Shown in pieces: positions 1-6,469 of a stretch of DNA of 8,423 nt. The first letter of the stretch is position 1, and each line of letters starts with the position of its first letter. The translations under genes were made by a program, and so were the position numbers. Below the pieces are notes generated by a model that was not told where the DNA came from, searched no databases, and saw only the letters and a program-made list of their open reading frames with translations. Source of the DNA: an uncultured Enterobacter sp. (lineage in GTDB: Bacteria > Pseudomonadota > Gammaproteobacteria > Enterobacterales > Enterobacteriaceae); assembly GCA_946477805.1 (NCBI GenBank), contig CAMKZP010000133.1, forward strand, positions 1 through 8,423, read 5' to 3'.

Positions 1-1772
1 CTGACGTTCAGTTCCCCGCTGTTGTACTGATAGCCGATGCTGCTTTTCAGGGCATCGTTTCCGTGTTCGCTATGCTCGGCCGTCACGTCATAGCGCAGGC
101 TAAAATCATCCAGCGCTGAGCCATTGACGTTGATTCCATGGGTATTTTTATCTCGGCTGGCGAGATCGGAAACCAAGCCAACGTTGGTAAAGTGGCTTCC
201 GGTGCTGAAGGGTATGCTGATGTTAAAACCCAGCGTTGATTCCGGCGCAGACTCGCCGTAGCGGTCATAGCCGCCGTACAGCGAAAAATCGACTTGCTGC
301 CAGCTGGCATCAAGGCTCAGGCTGAGGCTGTTGCTTCCCGCCGCGCGGCTGCGTGATTTCAGCCAGCGCCAGGAGAGGCTGAGACTCGAGTTTTCATCGA
401 AGTTTTGCGTCAGTTCAACCTGGCTTTCAAGGGCGCGCTGGGTGGTGTCATCATCCCAACCCCAGGCCAGCACCGAGGCGCGGTTTAAACGCTCCTCAAG
501 CGAACGATACTGGCTATCACGGGGGTACCACTGAAGCTGGGCGTTAAGGCTGGTTTCGGTCTGGAAAAATGTTTTTGCATAACGCAGCCGCCCGACGCTG
601 CCGCCGAGCGTTTGTCCCTGCTGGCGGTAACGGGCGTGCCGGACATCGGCAGATAAAGCCCCCCATTTGCCCATATTGCCGCCCAGTCCCGTAACATGGC
701 TGACGTAATTCTCGCCCTGCTGTACGCCGCCAAAGACAGTCATATGCGGGGCAACGCCCCATGAAAGCGTGCTCTGCCAGAAACGATCTTTCTCCAGCTC
801 TGCGCCGTGAAAGGGTTTATAGCGCCCTGCGGCCAGCTCGTAGCTGAACATCTTATGCTGCACCAGATTCGGCATGATCGAGTACGGAATTGACCGGGTT
901 CGCTCGCTCCCGTCGCTCTCCTGAATGGTCAGCTCCAGGTTGCCCTGAGAGTCTGGCGGGTAAAAATCACGGATAACAAACGGCCCCGGCGGGACGTGGA
1001 TGCGGTAGACGCGCTCGCCGTTTTGACGAATCGTGATTTCCGCTTCGCTGCGCGCATAGCCGTTGATCAGCGGTGAATAGGGCCGCCAGCTGTCCGGGAA
1101 CATCGCCTCATCGCTGGCAAGGGAAACACCGCGATAGGACATGCTCTCGAAGAGGTTCGAGGAGGTGTAACCGTCGCCAATATTCAGACGCGACCGCAAA
1201 GACGTAATGCTGCGCCATACCGAGGCTGAATTACTGTATGAGCCGTGCTGCCTGTCGGCCTCTCGCCAGAATGTGTTGTGATAACGCACGCGCCAGGGGC
1301 CGACGTTCAGGCCGTTTTCCAGGGCAAGCGTGGCGTCGGTGCCGGGCGTATCCCAACGGTACTGGGCGCGCTGGTTATTGACGTCCAGTCGGTAGTTAAC
1401 AAACAGGGCCTCAATGCCATCATCCCAACGGCTGGTGCTGACGCCGTTTTGCTGAGGGTTAAACGCCTCTTGCGGAAATAACAGCGTGAGCAGGTTGGCA
1501 TTCGGGCGATACCAGAATTGAAGATCGAACCGGCTGGCAGAGTCAGCGGTCAGGCACGCTCCGGTATCCCAGTGAAGTTTATCAAGAACGAAGGATTTTA
1601 CGCCCCACTCTTCAAGAAGAGGACGCGTCAGGCAGGGGGCACCCGCGTGAAAATCGAGGAATATAGACCCTTTAAAGGCGTTGTTGAGAATAACCCATGT
1701 CTTTTCATTGGCAGATGCCGCGTTTACCGTCAGTAGCAGCACCATCAGTCCGATTGCAGGGTGGATCTGCAT
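1..1772 (-). CDS. Fimbrial outer-membrane usher (FimD/PapC family), 5' part only
   Basis: Ushers form the outer-membrane pore of chaperone-usher fimbriae; they receive chaperone-subunit complexes from the periplasm, polymerise the subunits and extrude the fibre. The frame is open from the ATG at 1772 to the window edge, giving 590 codons of a protein that is usually about 800-880 residues, so the second half of the barrel and the C-terminal domains lie outside. Residues 1-21 are a signal peptide ending Ala-Ser-Ala. Residues 22-125 are the N-terminal periplasmic domain with Cys47 and Cys73. The beta-barrel follows, with the plug domain at about 240-315; its core PGPFVIRDFYPP (262-273), the following QGNLELTIQESDGS and the preceding DEAMFPDSWRPYSPLINGYA are strongly usher-like. 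No Shine-Dalgarno sequence precedes the ATG, and no ATG, GTG or TTG lies in the 18 codons back to the DUF1090 stop, so this is the earliest possible start. The mature protein begins almost directly at the first strand (TWVILNNAFKG). It follows the DUF1090 gene by 54 bases. The fimbrial type cannot be assigned. Confidence 0.93.
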   Translation of the reverse strand, partial: MQIHPAIGLMVLLLTVNAASANEKTWVILNNAFKGSIFLDFHAGAPCLTRPLLEEWGVKSFVLDKLHWDTGACLTADSASRFDLQFWYRPNANLLTLLFPQEAFNPQQNGVSTSRWDDGIEALFVNYRLDVNNQRAQYRWDTPGTDATLALENGLNVGPWRVRYHNTFWREADRQHGSYSNSASVWRSITSLRSRLNIGDGYTSSNLFESMSYRGVSLASDEAMFPDSWRPYSPLINGYARSEAEITIRQNGERVYRIHVPPGPFVIRDFYPPDSQGNLELTIQESDGSERTRSIPYSIMPNLVQHKMFSYELAAGRYKPFHGAELEKDRFWQSTLSWGVAPHMTVFGGVQQGENYVSHVTGLGGNMGKWGALSADVRHARYRQQGQTLGGSVGRLRYAKTFFQTETSLNAQLQWYPRDSQYRSLEERLNRASVLAWGWDDDTTQRALESQVELTQNFDENSSLSLSWRWLKSRSRAAGSNSLSLSLDASWQQVDFSLYGGYDRYGESAPESTLGFNISIPFSTGSHFTNVGLVSDLASRDKNTHGINVNGSALDDFSLRYDVTAEHSEHGNDALKSSIGYQYNSGELNV

Positions 1773-1781
1773 TTTTGGTCG

Positions 1782-1800
1782 GCATCGCGGGTAGCCAAAG
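1782..1800. repeat. Imperfect direct repeat, copy next to the usher
   Basis: This 19-base stretch matches 2332-2350 at 17 of 19 positions in the same orientation. The two copies bracket the DUF1090 gene, one just beyond its stop and one in its upstream region. This copy also forms the left arm of the 1784-1811 hairpin. It may be a relic of a duplication or insertion that brought in the gene, two binding sites for one regulator, or chance. Confidence 0.4.
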
Positions 1801-1811
1801 CTACCCGCGAT
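1784..1811 (-). promoter_or_regulatory. Perfect 12-bp hairpin between DUF1090 stop and usher start
   Basis: Bases 1784-1795 (ATCGCGGGTAGC on the plus strand) and 1800-1811 are perfect reverse complements with a 4-base loop at 1796-1799. In the minus-strand transcript this strong stem ends 11 bases before the usher ATG. No U-run follows it (the next bases are GCCGACCAAAAA), so it is not a classical Rho-independent terminator. It may stabilise or be processed from the mRNA between the two genes, hinder usher translation, or be a protein-binding palindrome. The hairpin is directly visible; its role is inference. Confidence 0.6.
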
Positions 1812-1826
1812 CGGGCTCGCGGCTGC

Positions 1827-2261
1827 TTATTTCTGCAGGGCGGCCAGCTCAGCGCGAGCCTGGCTCAGCTCTTGCTGGATTTCACGCAGATCGGCCTGTT
1901 TTTCCGCAAGTTTACGCTGATACTTAGCGATTTTCTTAGCATCGCCCTTTGCTTTCGCTTCGGACAGGTCGGCCTGTACTTCAGCAACGTCGTCACGTTT
2001 TTCAGCCAGTTTTTTCTCCAGCTTACGCACGTCTTTCTGGGCATCAGCCAGAACGCTGGCGTTAGTACAGTGGGCTTTCACTTCTGCCAGCGCTTTTTTC
2101 AGGCCGTCCACTTTGTAGGTATTGCCATATTGCTCGGCAATTTTAATTTCTTTTTCCAGCGCCGCGCTTTTCGCTGCACAGCTCTCAGCGGCGTGTGCTG
2201 AAGCTGAAGCGAACATACCAACAGCTGCAACGACAGACAGAATGGAAACTAACTTTTTCAT
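1827..2261 (-). CDS. DUF1090 (YqjC-like) secreted coiled-coil protein
   Basis: A 144-residue protein of unknown function belonging to the DUF1090 family, whose best-known member is E. coli YqjC (about 120 residues). Residues 1-24 form a signal peptide (charged MKK start, hydrophobic core, Ala-His-Ala cleavage site), so the mature product should be periplasmic. Cys28 and Cys65 are the only mature cysteines and could form a disulfide. Residues 30-62 carry the family pattern of a short helix pair (KSAALEKEIKIAEQ, then KVDGLKKALAEVKAHC). Residues 72-143 are a long Lys/Glu/Ala-rich helix expected to form a coiled coil, with the family-typical DVAEVQADLSEAKAKGD. The start at 2261 is chosen over an in-frame ATG at 2348 because it has a strong AAGGAGA ribosome binding site and begins the signal peptide. 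The gene lies between a sensor kinase and a fimbrial usher, all on the same strand, rather than in a yqj-type context, so it may be a paralogue that serves the fimbrial locus; that is inference. Confidence 0.88.
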   Translation of the reverse strand: MKKLVSILSVVAAVGMFASASAHAAESCAAKSAALEKEIKIAEQYGNTYKVDGLKKALAEVKAHCTNASVLADAQKDVRKLEKKLAEKRDDVAEVQADLSEAKAKGDAKKIAKYQRKLAEKQADLREIQQELSQARAELAALQK

Positions 2262-2267
2262 AAACTT

Positions 2268-2275
2268 TCTCCTTT
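2268..2275 (-). promoter_or_regulatory. Strong ribosome binding site for the DUF1090 gene
   Basis: The minus-strand sequence AAAGGAGA lies 6 bases upstream of the ATG at 2261. It is the strongest Shine-Dalgarno match in the window and fixes the start of the DUF1090 gene; the longer in-frame ATG at 2348 would add 29 residues and bury the signal peptide. Confidence 0.8.
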
Positions 2276-2331
2276 GTTGACGTATTACCCGGGCAGAAGC
2301 CCCGGCAATCTCCTGTGAACAAAAGAGTACT

Positions 2332-2350
2332 GCATCGCGGATAGCCAAAA
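2332..2350. repeat. Imperfect direct repeat, copy upstream of DUF1090
   Basis: Partner of the 1782-1800 repeat (17 of 19 identical). Here the flanks make a weaker palindrome: TGCATCG at 2331-2337 is the reverse complement of 2351-2357, with a 13-base loop. It lies about 70 bases upstream of the DUF1090 start, where a promoter or operator would be expected. Confidence 0.4.
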
Positions 2351-2361
2351 CGATGCAGACG

Positions 2362-2383
2362 CGTCCTCATCGGATGTAGGACG
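2362..2383 (-). terminator. Weak hairpin just after the sensor kinase gene
   Basis: CGTCCTCAT (2362-2370) pairs with ATGTAGGACG (2374-2383) with one bulged T and a CGG loop, starting 4 bases beyond the kinase stop codon. There is no adjacent U-run in the minus-strand RNA; a TTTT occurs only 12 bases further on. It could be a weak or Rho-assisted terminator or an mRNA 3'-end structure. Whether DUF1090 and the usher are transcribed separately from the phosphorelay genes is therefore unresolved. Confidence 0.3.
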
Positions 2384-2387
2384 TGGA

Positions 2388-5300
2388 TTAAGGATGTCGT
2401 CCTGTGTCATGCCAGCGCTGTAGCCCAGCGCGAAGCTGTTCAAGCTCCGCGATCAGCTGCTGAATGCCCTCGCTGTCCGGGTTTGCTTCCTGAGCTTCAC
2501 AGCGGGCTATTAACGCTGGCACGCCCAGCAGCGCGAGCCCGCCACGCAGTTTGTGCAGCGCCTCACGCAGGGCGGTTTCCGGCGCGTTGTGCGATCCACG
2601 TAAGCAGGTAAGGGATTCATCAATGACGGTCATCTGGAGCGAAAGAAACAGGGACAGGTTATCCCCTTCCAGCAGCTCTGGTGGAAGATTATCCGCCATT
2701 GACCCCTGCGGCATATCGGGAACCGGGGCGCGACTCTCCAGGGGGGCCAGAAGTTCCGCAAGCGCAGCGAGCGTTACCGGCTTAAAGAGGCAGTCACGCA
2801 TTCCCGCCGCTCTTGCCTCTTCACGGACATTTTCACGCGCGTCTGCGGTCACGCCCAGAACGGTAATGTCGGGGTAGTGCGTCTGAATGGCATGCGCCAG
2901 CGCAAAGCCATTCATGTCGGGCATATTGCAATCGGTGATGACCGCATCAGGCTGCGCATGCTTTAGCTTTTCCAGCGCAGAGGCCGAGCTATCGACGCTG
3001 ATGACGCGGTGGCCGAGCCAGCTTAGCTGCTGGCTAAGTACCATCCTGCTGAGGGGATTATCGTCGACAATCACTATCGTCAGGGAGGTGTGACCATGAA
3101 GTGTTGGCTGTTTCTCAGGAACATCCTGTCGACTCGCCATCGCCGGCAGCTTCAGGCGCACCGTAACCTTCGTGCCGTGGCCGGGTTCGCTGCAGATCGC
3201 TAAACTGCCGCCCATCATCGTCGTTAACGCACGAGAGATATACAGGCCCAGCCCGCTCCCCTGGGCGACATTATGGCCGCTTCCCTGAGCGAAGGGGCGG
3301 AATAACCGCTGCCGGGTTTCGTCGTCAATCCCTGGACCGGTATCCTCGACGTCAATGCGCAGCAGCAGATAGCCATCGTCCCGTGCGTCGAGATGCACGC
3401 TCAGGGCGACCTGGCCCCTTTCAGTGAATTTGATCGCATTTCCAACGATGTTAACCAGAATTTGCCTGAAACGGCTGCGATCGACCAGCACGTCCTCCTG
3501 CAGTTCGGCATCAAGCTCCAGCATGAATGCCAGCCCTTTTTGAGCCGCCATGCCTTCAAACAACATTGCGGGTTCCTCAATCAGCCTGCGCAGCGAAGCG
3601 CGCTCAGGGCGAAGAACCATGCGACCTGACTCAATACGCGATACATCAAGAATATTGCCAATCAACAGCAGCAGCGCCTGGGCCGCGTCCCAGGCCACCC
3701 GTACCGACTGGCGGTTTTGCTGCGTATCGCCAGGGCGCTTCATGACCAGCTCAAGCATCCCCAGGATCGCGCCGATCGGCGTGCGGATCTCATGACTCAT
3801 GGTTGTCAGAAAAGCACTCTTCGCCCGGCTGGCGCGCTGCGCGCTGCGCCGGGACCTGCGCTGGGCGTTGACGATCTTAAGCATTCTCTGCCGGTAGCGC
3901 AGGTGGCGACGGTAACAGTAGCCGACGGCGAGGAGGAAAATGAGCGTAACGATCGCGGCGACGATCAATACCCTGCTCAGCGCTATTTGCTTCGGCCCGG
4001 TCGACGCAAAGCTATTACCGGCGTTTCCGCCGCGGGTGAGGGCATGGAGATCTTCCGGCGGAATATTCATTAGCGCTTTATTCAACACGGTGATTAACGG
4101 CCAGGACTGACGGGACGCCCCGAATGAGAAACGCATCGGTTCGATGTCGATACTTCCCAGGATACGCAGCGCGGCATATTCTTTACTCGCCAGCAGGGTG
4201 TTGGCGACGATCAGCGGCATTGCCATCATCTCGCCATTGCCGTAAAGGACGCGGTTTAAGCCGTGTTGCCAGGTATCCACTTTTTCCGGTTGGCTGCCGC
4301 TCTGCTTGCGCAGCCACTCGTCCGGCGACTGACCATCCAGGCTGAGCACGCCGGGGTTCACCGCATCGGGAATGTGATGCGACTGTCCGACCATCACCCA
4401 GGAGTTATAGAGCCAGGTGCGGGTGGTCAGTAAATCCGAGCGCCAGATATCCCCCTGCGTCACGCCCGCCACTAAATCCGATTTTCCCGCTTTCACCGAC
4501 GCCAGGGCCGCCCTTTGGGTGGGAAAGCGCTGGATGACAAAGGTAAAGCCGGTGCGAAGCTTCAAAGCGGTCAGGACATCGGCAATAATGCCGCGCAGCT
4601 GGCCCCTTTCATCAAAATAAGCGATCGGCGGGTTATTCTCGGCGACCGCAACCCGAATGCGCGGGTGTTCGTTAATCCACTTGTTCTCCAGCGAGGTGAA
4701 AACCGGCTTTTGCTCGCTCAGCGAAAGCGGGATACCGCCATTCCAGCGACGGTGGATCTCTACGCTTGCACCTTCCGGTAACGCGGCCAGAACGTTATTC
4801 AGCACGTTGATCCAGACCTGCATCTTTGGCATCGCCGCAAAGGAAAATCCGGTCGCCGCATAGGGCGAGTCCAGAGGGCGGATGAGTAAATTGCTGAGGT
4901 TAGACTGGTTCACCAGATAGCGGGCAGTAACGCCATCGCAAAAGAAGAGATCGATCTTTCGAAAGGCGAGAGCTTCAAGAGCGTGGCGTGGTGAAGAGAA
5001 GGTTATGATTTCCGCTTTCGGATAGCGCCTGAGCACGCTTTGAGGATCGTAGCTCGGGGCAATGGCAATTTTCCTCACCGCGTCATCCTGCGTGGCCTCG
5101 TTATTCACCACTTCAACAGCAGCGTTGGGGCTGTAAGGATGGCTCAGTATGAGCCCCTGATTGCGCTGGTTATCGCTGGCCTGAGCGATGAAATCTGCCT
5201 GTCCTGAGCGTAACGCGGCCAGCGCATCGTTATAGTTTTGAAAGCGTATAACCTCTATTTCAACGCCAAGGTTATCCGCTGCCAGACCGATGAAATCGGC

Positions 5301-5537
5301 ATTAATGCCACCGTAATCGTTCAGCCCGGTGGTAATGTCATAGGGCGGTGACATCGGCAGCCAGACGGCCAGGCGGATCTTACGGTGTTCACGCACCCAG
5401 CGCCATTCGCTTGCGCTGAGGCCCGGGTCGGCAATCGTCTCCATGCTTCGGGCGAGAAGCTTCAGAGGCTCCTGCGTGGTCGCAGCCTGGGCCATATAAG
5501 CGACGAATAAGAGCAGCAGCCCGCTAAGTACTCTCAT
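2388..5537 (-). CDS. BvgS/EvgS-type hybrid sensor histidine kinase
   Basis: A 1049-residue inner-membrane phosphorelay kinase that senses a periplasmic signal and passes phosphate to the response regulator encoded just upstream. Residues 1-18 are a signal peptide (cleavage after Ala-Gln-Ala). Two tandem solute-binding-protein-like (Venus flytrap) domains follow at about 53-265 and 292-505. One membrane helix spans about 519-541. The HisKA domain has the phospho-acceptor His582 in SHEIRTP, and the HATPase domain has Asn700 (N box), DTGPGI at 732-737 and GSGLGL at 760-765. The receiver has Asp825/Asp826, phospho-acceptor Asp869, Thr897 and Lys919. A C-terminal Hpt domain has His995 in HKLRGG. 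The expected relay is His582, Asp869, His995, then the regulator. Unlike BvgS, there is no room for a PAS domain: only about 30 basic residues join the membrane helix to HisKA. The start at 5537 is preferred over an in-frame ATG at 5657 because it opens the signal peptide and has AGAGG 6 bases upstream. The gene overlaps the regulator's end by 14 bases, implying translational coupling. The ligand is unknown. Confidence 0.95.
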   Translation of the reverse strand: MRVLSGLLLLFVAYMAQAATTQEPLKLLARSMETIADPGLSASEWRWVREHRKIRLAVWLPMSPPYDITTGLNDYGGINADFIGLAADNLGVEIEVIRFQNYNDALAALRSGQADFIAQASDNQRNQGLILSHPYSPNAAVEVVNNEATQDDAVRKIAIAPSYDPQSVLRRYPKAEIITFSSPRHALEALAFRKIDLFFCDGVTARYLVNQSNLSNLLIRPLDSPYAATGFSFAAMPKMQVWINVLNNVLAALPEGASVEIHRRWNGGIPLSLSEQKPVFTSLENKWINEHPRIRVAVAENNPPIAYFDERGQLRGIIADVLTALKLRTGFTFVIQRFPTQRAALASVKAGKSDLVAGVTQGDIWRSDLLTTRTWLYNSWVMVGQSHHIPDAVNPGVLSLDGQSPDEWLRKQSGSQPEKVDTWQHGLNRVLYGNGEMMAMPLIVANTLLASKEYAALRILGSIDIEPMRFSFGASRQSWPLITVLNKALMNIPPEDLHALTRGGNAGNSFASTGPKQIALSRVLIVAAIVTLIFLLAVGYCYRRHLRYRQRMLKIVNAQRRSRRSAQRASRAKSAFLTTMSHEIRTPIGAILGMLELVMKRPGDTQQNRQSVRVAWDAAQALLLLIGNILDVSRIESGRMVLRPERASLRRLIEEPAMLFEGMAAQKGLAFMLELDAELQEDVLVDRSRFRQILVNIVGNAIKFTERGQVALSVHLDARDDGYLLLRIDVEDTGPGIDDETRQRLFRPFAQGSGHNVAQGSGLGLYISRALTTMMGGSLAICSEPGHGTKVTVRLKLPAMASRQDVPEKQPTLHGHTSLTIVIVDDNPLSRMVLSQQLSWLGHRVISVDSSASALEKLKHAQPDAVITDCNMPDMNGFALAHAIQTHYPDITVLGVTADARENVREEARAAGMRDCLFKPVTLAALAELLAPLESRAPVPDMPQGSMADNLPPELLEGDNLSLFLSLQMTVIDESLTCLRGSHNAPETALREALHKLRGGLALLGVPALIARCEAQEANPDSEGIQQLIAELEQLRAGLQRWHDTGRHP

Positions 5538-5850
5538 TGTCAGCCTCTTTGAAGAACAGCGAAATGAGCTGATTGAGATCGTCGCAGCCGCATTTTTGCA
5601 GCATCCGTGATTTATAGGTGCTGATGGTCTTATTACTGAGCTTGAGGAGATCCGCAATCTCTTTATTGCTCTTGCCCTGCTTCAGGTAATTGAGAACGGC
5701 TATTTCACGATCCGAAAAGCGGGCTGAAAGCGCGTCGGACGCGTCGCTTTTTTCATGGGCCATAGCGGCTTTGGCCAGCGTACCTTCGGGAAAACAGTGA
5801 TAGCCCGCCATAATCAGCCGGCACAGGGGGTCAACGTTTTCCAGCGGCAT
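5524..5850 (-). CDS. LuxR-type DNA-binding fragment of the split response regulator
   Basis: This is the 3' fragment from its first available ATG: 108 residues holding the end of the receiver, a linker and the helix-turn-helix at about residues 45-102. The genuine frame extends upstream to 5904, where the adapter begins. The ATG at 5850 is Met104 of the restored protein (in NKNMPLENV), not a true start. It ends with a TAG at 5526-5524 inside the first codons of the hybrid kinase. Confidence 0.85.
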   Translation of the reverse strand: MPLENVDPLCRLIMAGYHCFPEGTLAKAAMAHEKSDASDALSARFSDREIAVLNYLKQGKSNKEIADLLKLSNKTISTYKSRMLQKCGCDDLNQLISLFFKEADNEST

Positions 5851-5887
5851 GTTTTTATTGATAAATCCATGCGCCCCGGCGTGCAGC

Positions 5888-5904
5888 GTGCGCAGGGCGT
5901 ATAT
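5888..5904. repeat. 17-base duplication flanking the adapter, left copy
   Basis: GTGCGCAGGGCGTATAT is identical to 5950-5966. The genome should contain it once; the second copy arose when a read starting at a tagmentation site was joined with its adapter still attached. Confidence 0.95.
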
Positions 5905-5949
5905 ACACTCGACTAGTCGTCGGCAGCGTCAGATGTGTATAAGAGACAG
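5905..5949 (+). other. Illumina Nextera adapter with i5 index (sequencing artefact)
   Basis: Bases 5917-5949 are identical to the 33-base Nextera Read 1 adapter as I know it; 5931-5949 is the 19-base Tn5 mosaic end (AGATGTGTATAAGAGACAG). Immediately before it, 5909-5916 reads TCGACTAG, which matches Nextera XT index S513, and 5904-5908 (TACAC) matches the last bases of the P5 primer. The order primer tail, index, adapter, genomic insert is that of a tagmentation library molecule. It is not a natural transposon end. Confidence 0.97.
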
Positions 5950-6221
5950 GTGCGCAGGGCGTATATCCCCGCAGGCTGGCTGGTAAAGACAAGAATTTTA
6001 AGTTCCGGGAAATGTGTCTTTATACGGGGCAACAGGTCGAGACCATCGGCGTGCTTAAGTTCGAGATCCAGAATTAATAATTCCGGGCGCTGTTGATGCA
6101 GCTGGGGCAGCAGATTTTCACCCGTAGAGGTGCTGACAACCCTATCCCCGTGCTTTTCAAGCAGCACCTTTAATGCAAAGCAGATTGCTGGATGATCGTC
6201 TACAAGCAAAATCGAAACCAT
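5913..6221 (-). CDS. Receiver-domain fragment of the split response regulator
   Basis: This is the open reading frame as it stands: 102 residues, of which about the first 91 (to YALRT) are genuine receiver domain with Asp8, Asp9, Asp52 and Thr80. The C-terminal tail CLLYTSDAADD is a translation of the Nextera adapter and ends at a TAG formed by the index-adapter junction (5915-5913). It lacks the beta5 lysine and the DNA-binding domain. It should not be annotated as a stand-alone single-domain regulator. Confidence 0.85.
   Translation of the reverse strand: MVSILLVDDHPAICFALKVLLEKHGDRVVSTSTGENLLPQLHQQRPELLILDLELKHADGLDLLPRIKTHFPELKILVFTSQPAGIYALRTCLLYTSDAADD
5950..5966. repeat. 17-base duplication flanking the adapter, right copy
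   Basis: Identical to 5888-5904. This copy starts directly after the mosaic end and so marks the first genomic base of the tagmented fragment. The duplication is longer than the 9-base target duplication of Tn5, which argues against a real transposition event. Confidence 0.95.
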
Positions 6222-6275
6222 ACTACCCCTTGTCCTTTTGGTGGCCGCAAATACTCCAGCGGCCTGATGGGCGGT

Positions 6276-6305
6276 ATATTAATCAAGCGCGGATGATAAC
6301 GACAG
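6276..6305 (-). promoter_or_regulatory. Possible promoter for the response regulator/kinase operon
   Basis: The minus strand has a good -10 box, TAATAT (6281-6276), with only a weak -35 candidate, CTGTCG (6305-6300), at an 18-base spacing. Transcription would start near 6269, giving a leader of about 50 bases. The surrounding region is AT-rich, including AAAATTTT at 6333-6340. A weak -35 would fit an activated or autoregulated promoter, but no clear regulator repeat is visible. Confidence 0.3.
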
Positions 6306-6469
6306 TGAAAAGGGCGGTATTTCGGATTAAGGAAAATTTTACTATTTCAGGGCTTTTTCGTCGTCATAAAGAGTGAAATGACAAGGGGCAGCGGTGAGCG
6401 GCGGGATAACAGCGTAAATGAAACACATCAACGAATTTTACCGGGGACTAAAGCCGGGCAAGAAGAGTG

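Larger units (their letters stand above)
5524..6221 (-). pseudogene. BvgA/EvgA-type response regulator, split by adapter artefact
   Basis: Read as one gene with 62 bases removed (5905-5966, equivalent to 5888-5949), this encodes an uninterrupted 211-residue NarL/LuxR-class response regulator, close to the 204-210 residues usual for EvgA and BvgA. The receiver domain has Asp8/Asp9, phospho-acceptor Asp52 (LDLEL), Thr80 and Lys102 (GFINK). The junction restores YALRTLHAGAHGFINK, the normal alpha4-beta5 region of the family. The LuxR-type helix-turn-helix covers about 148-205, with SNKTISTYKSRMLQK as the recognition part, very like EvgA. The ATG at 6221 is preceded by AAGGGG with 4-base spacing. 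It is the first gene of the operon with the hybrid kinase and should be the final phosphate acceptor. It is labelled as broken only because the sequence as given is broken; the cause is a sequencing adapter, so the gene is very probably intact in the organism. Fimbrial genes downstream are candidate targets. Confidence 0.93.

Noticed and set aside
1245..2201. Several plus-strand open frames opposite the usher and DUF1090 genes
   Set aside because: They have no recognisable domains or ribosome binding sites and mirror well-supported minus-strand genes.
2262..2348. Longer form of the DUF1090 protein starting at 2348
   Set aside because: The first 29 residues show no family similarity, and the strong ribosome binding site and signal peptide point to 2261.
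5538..5657. Longer form of the hybrid kinase starting at 5657
   Set aside because: The extra 40 residues lie inside the response regulator's DNA-binding domain in another frame, and they would bury an obvious signal peptide that starts at 5537 with its own ribosome binding site.
5905..5949. Mosaic end read as a natural or experimental Tn5 transposon insertion, or as a novel inserted element
   Set aside because: No transposon body or second end is present, the flanking duplication is 17 rather than 9 bases, and the index plus library primer tail are specific to Illumina library molecules.
6226..6388. 9-base inverted repeat (6226-6234 and 6380-6388) around the response regulator promoter region
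   Set aside because: One arm overlaps the ribosome binding site of the regulator and the 145-base separation is too long for an obvious operator; chance is the simplest explanation.
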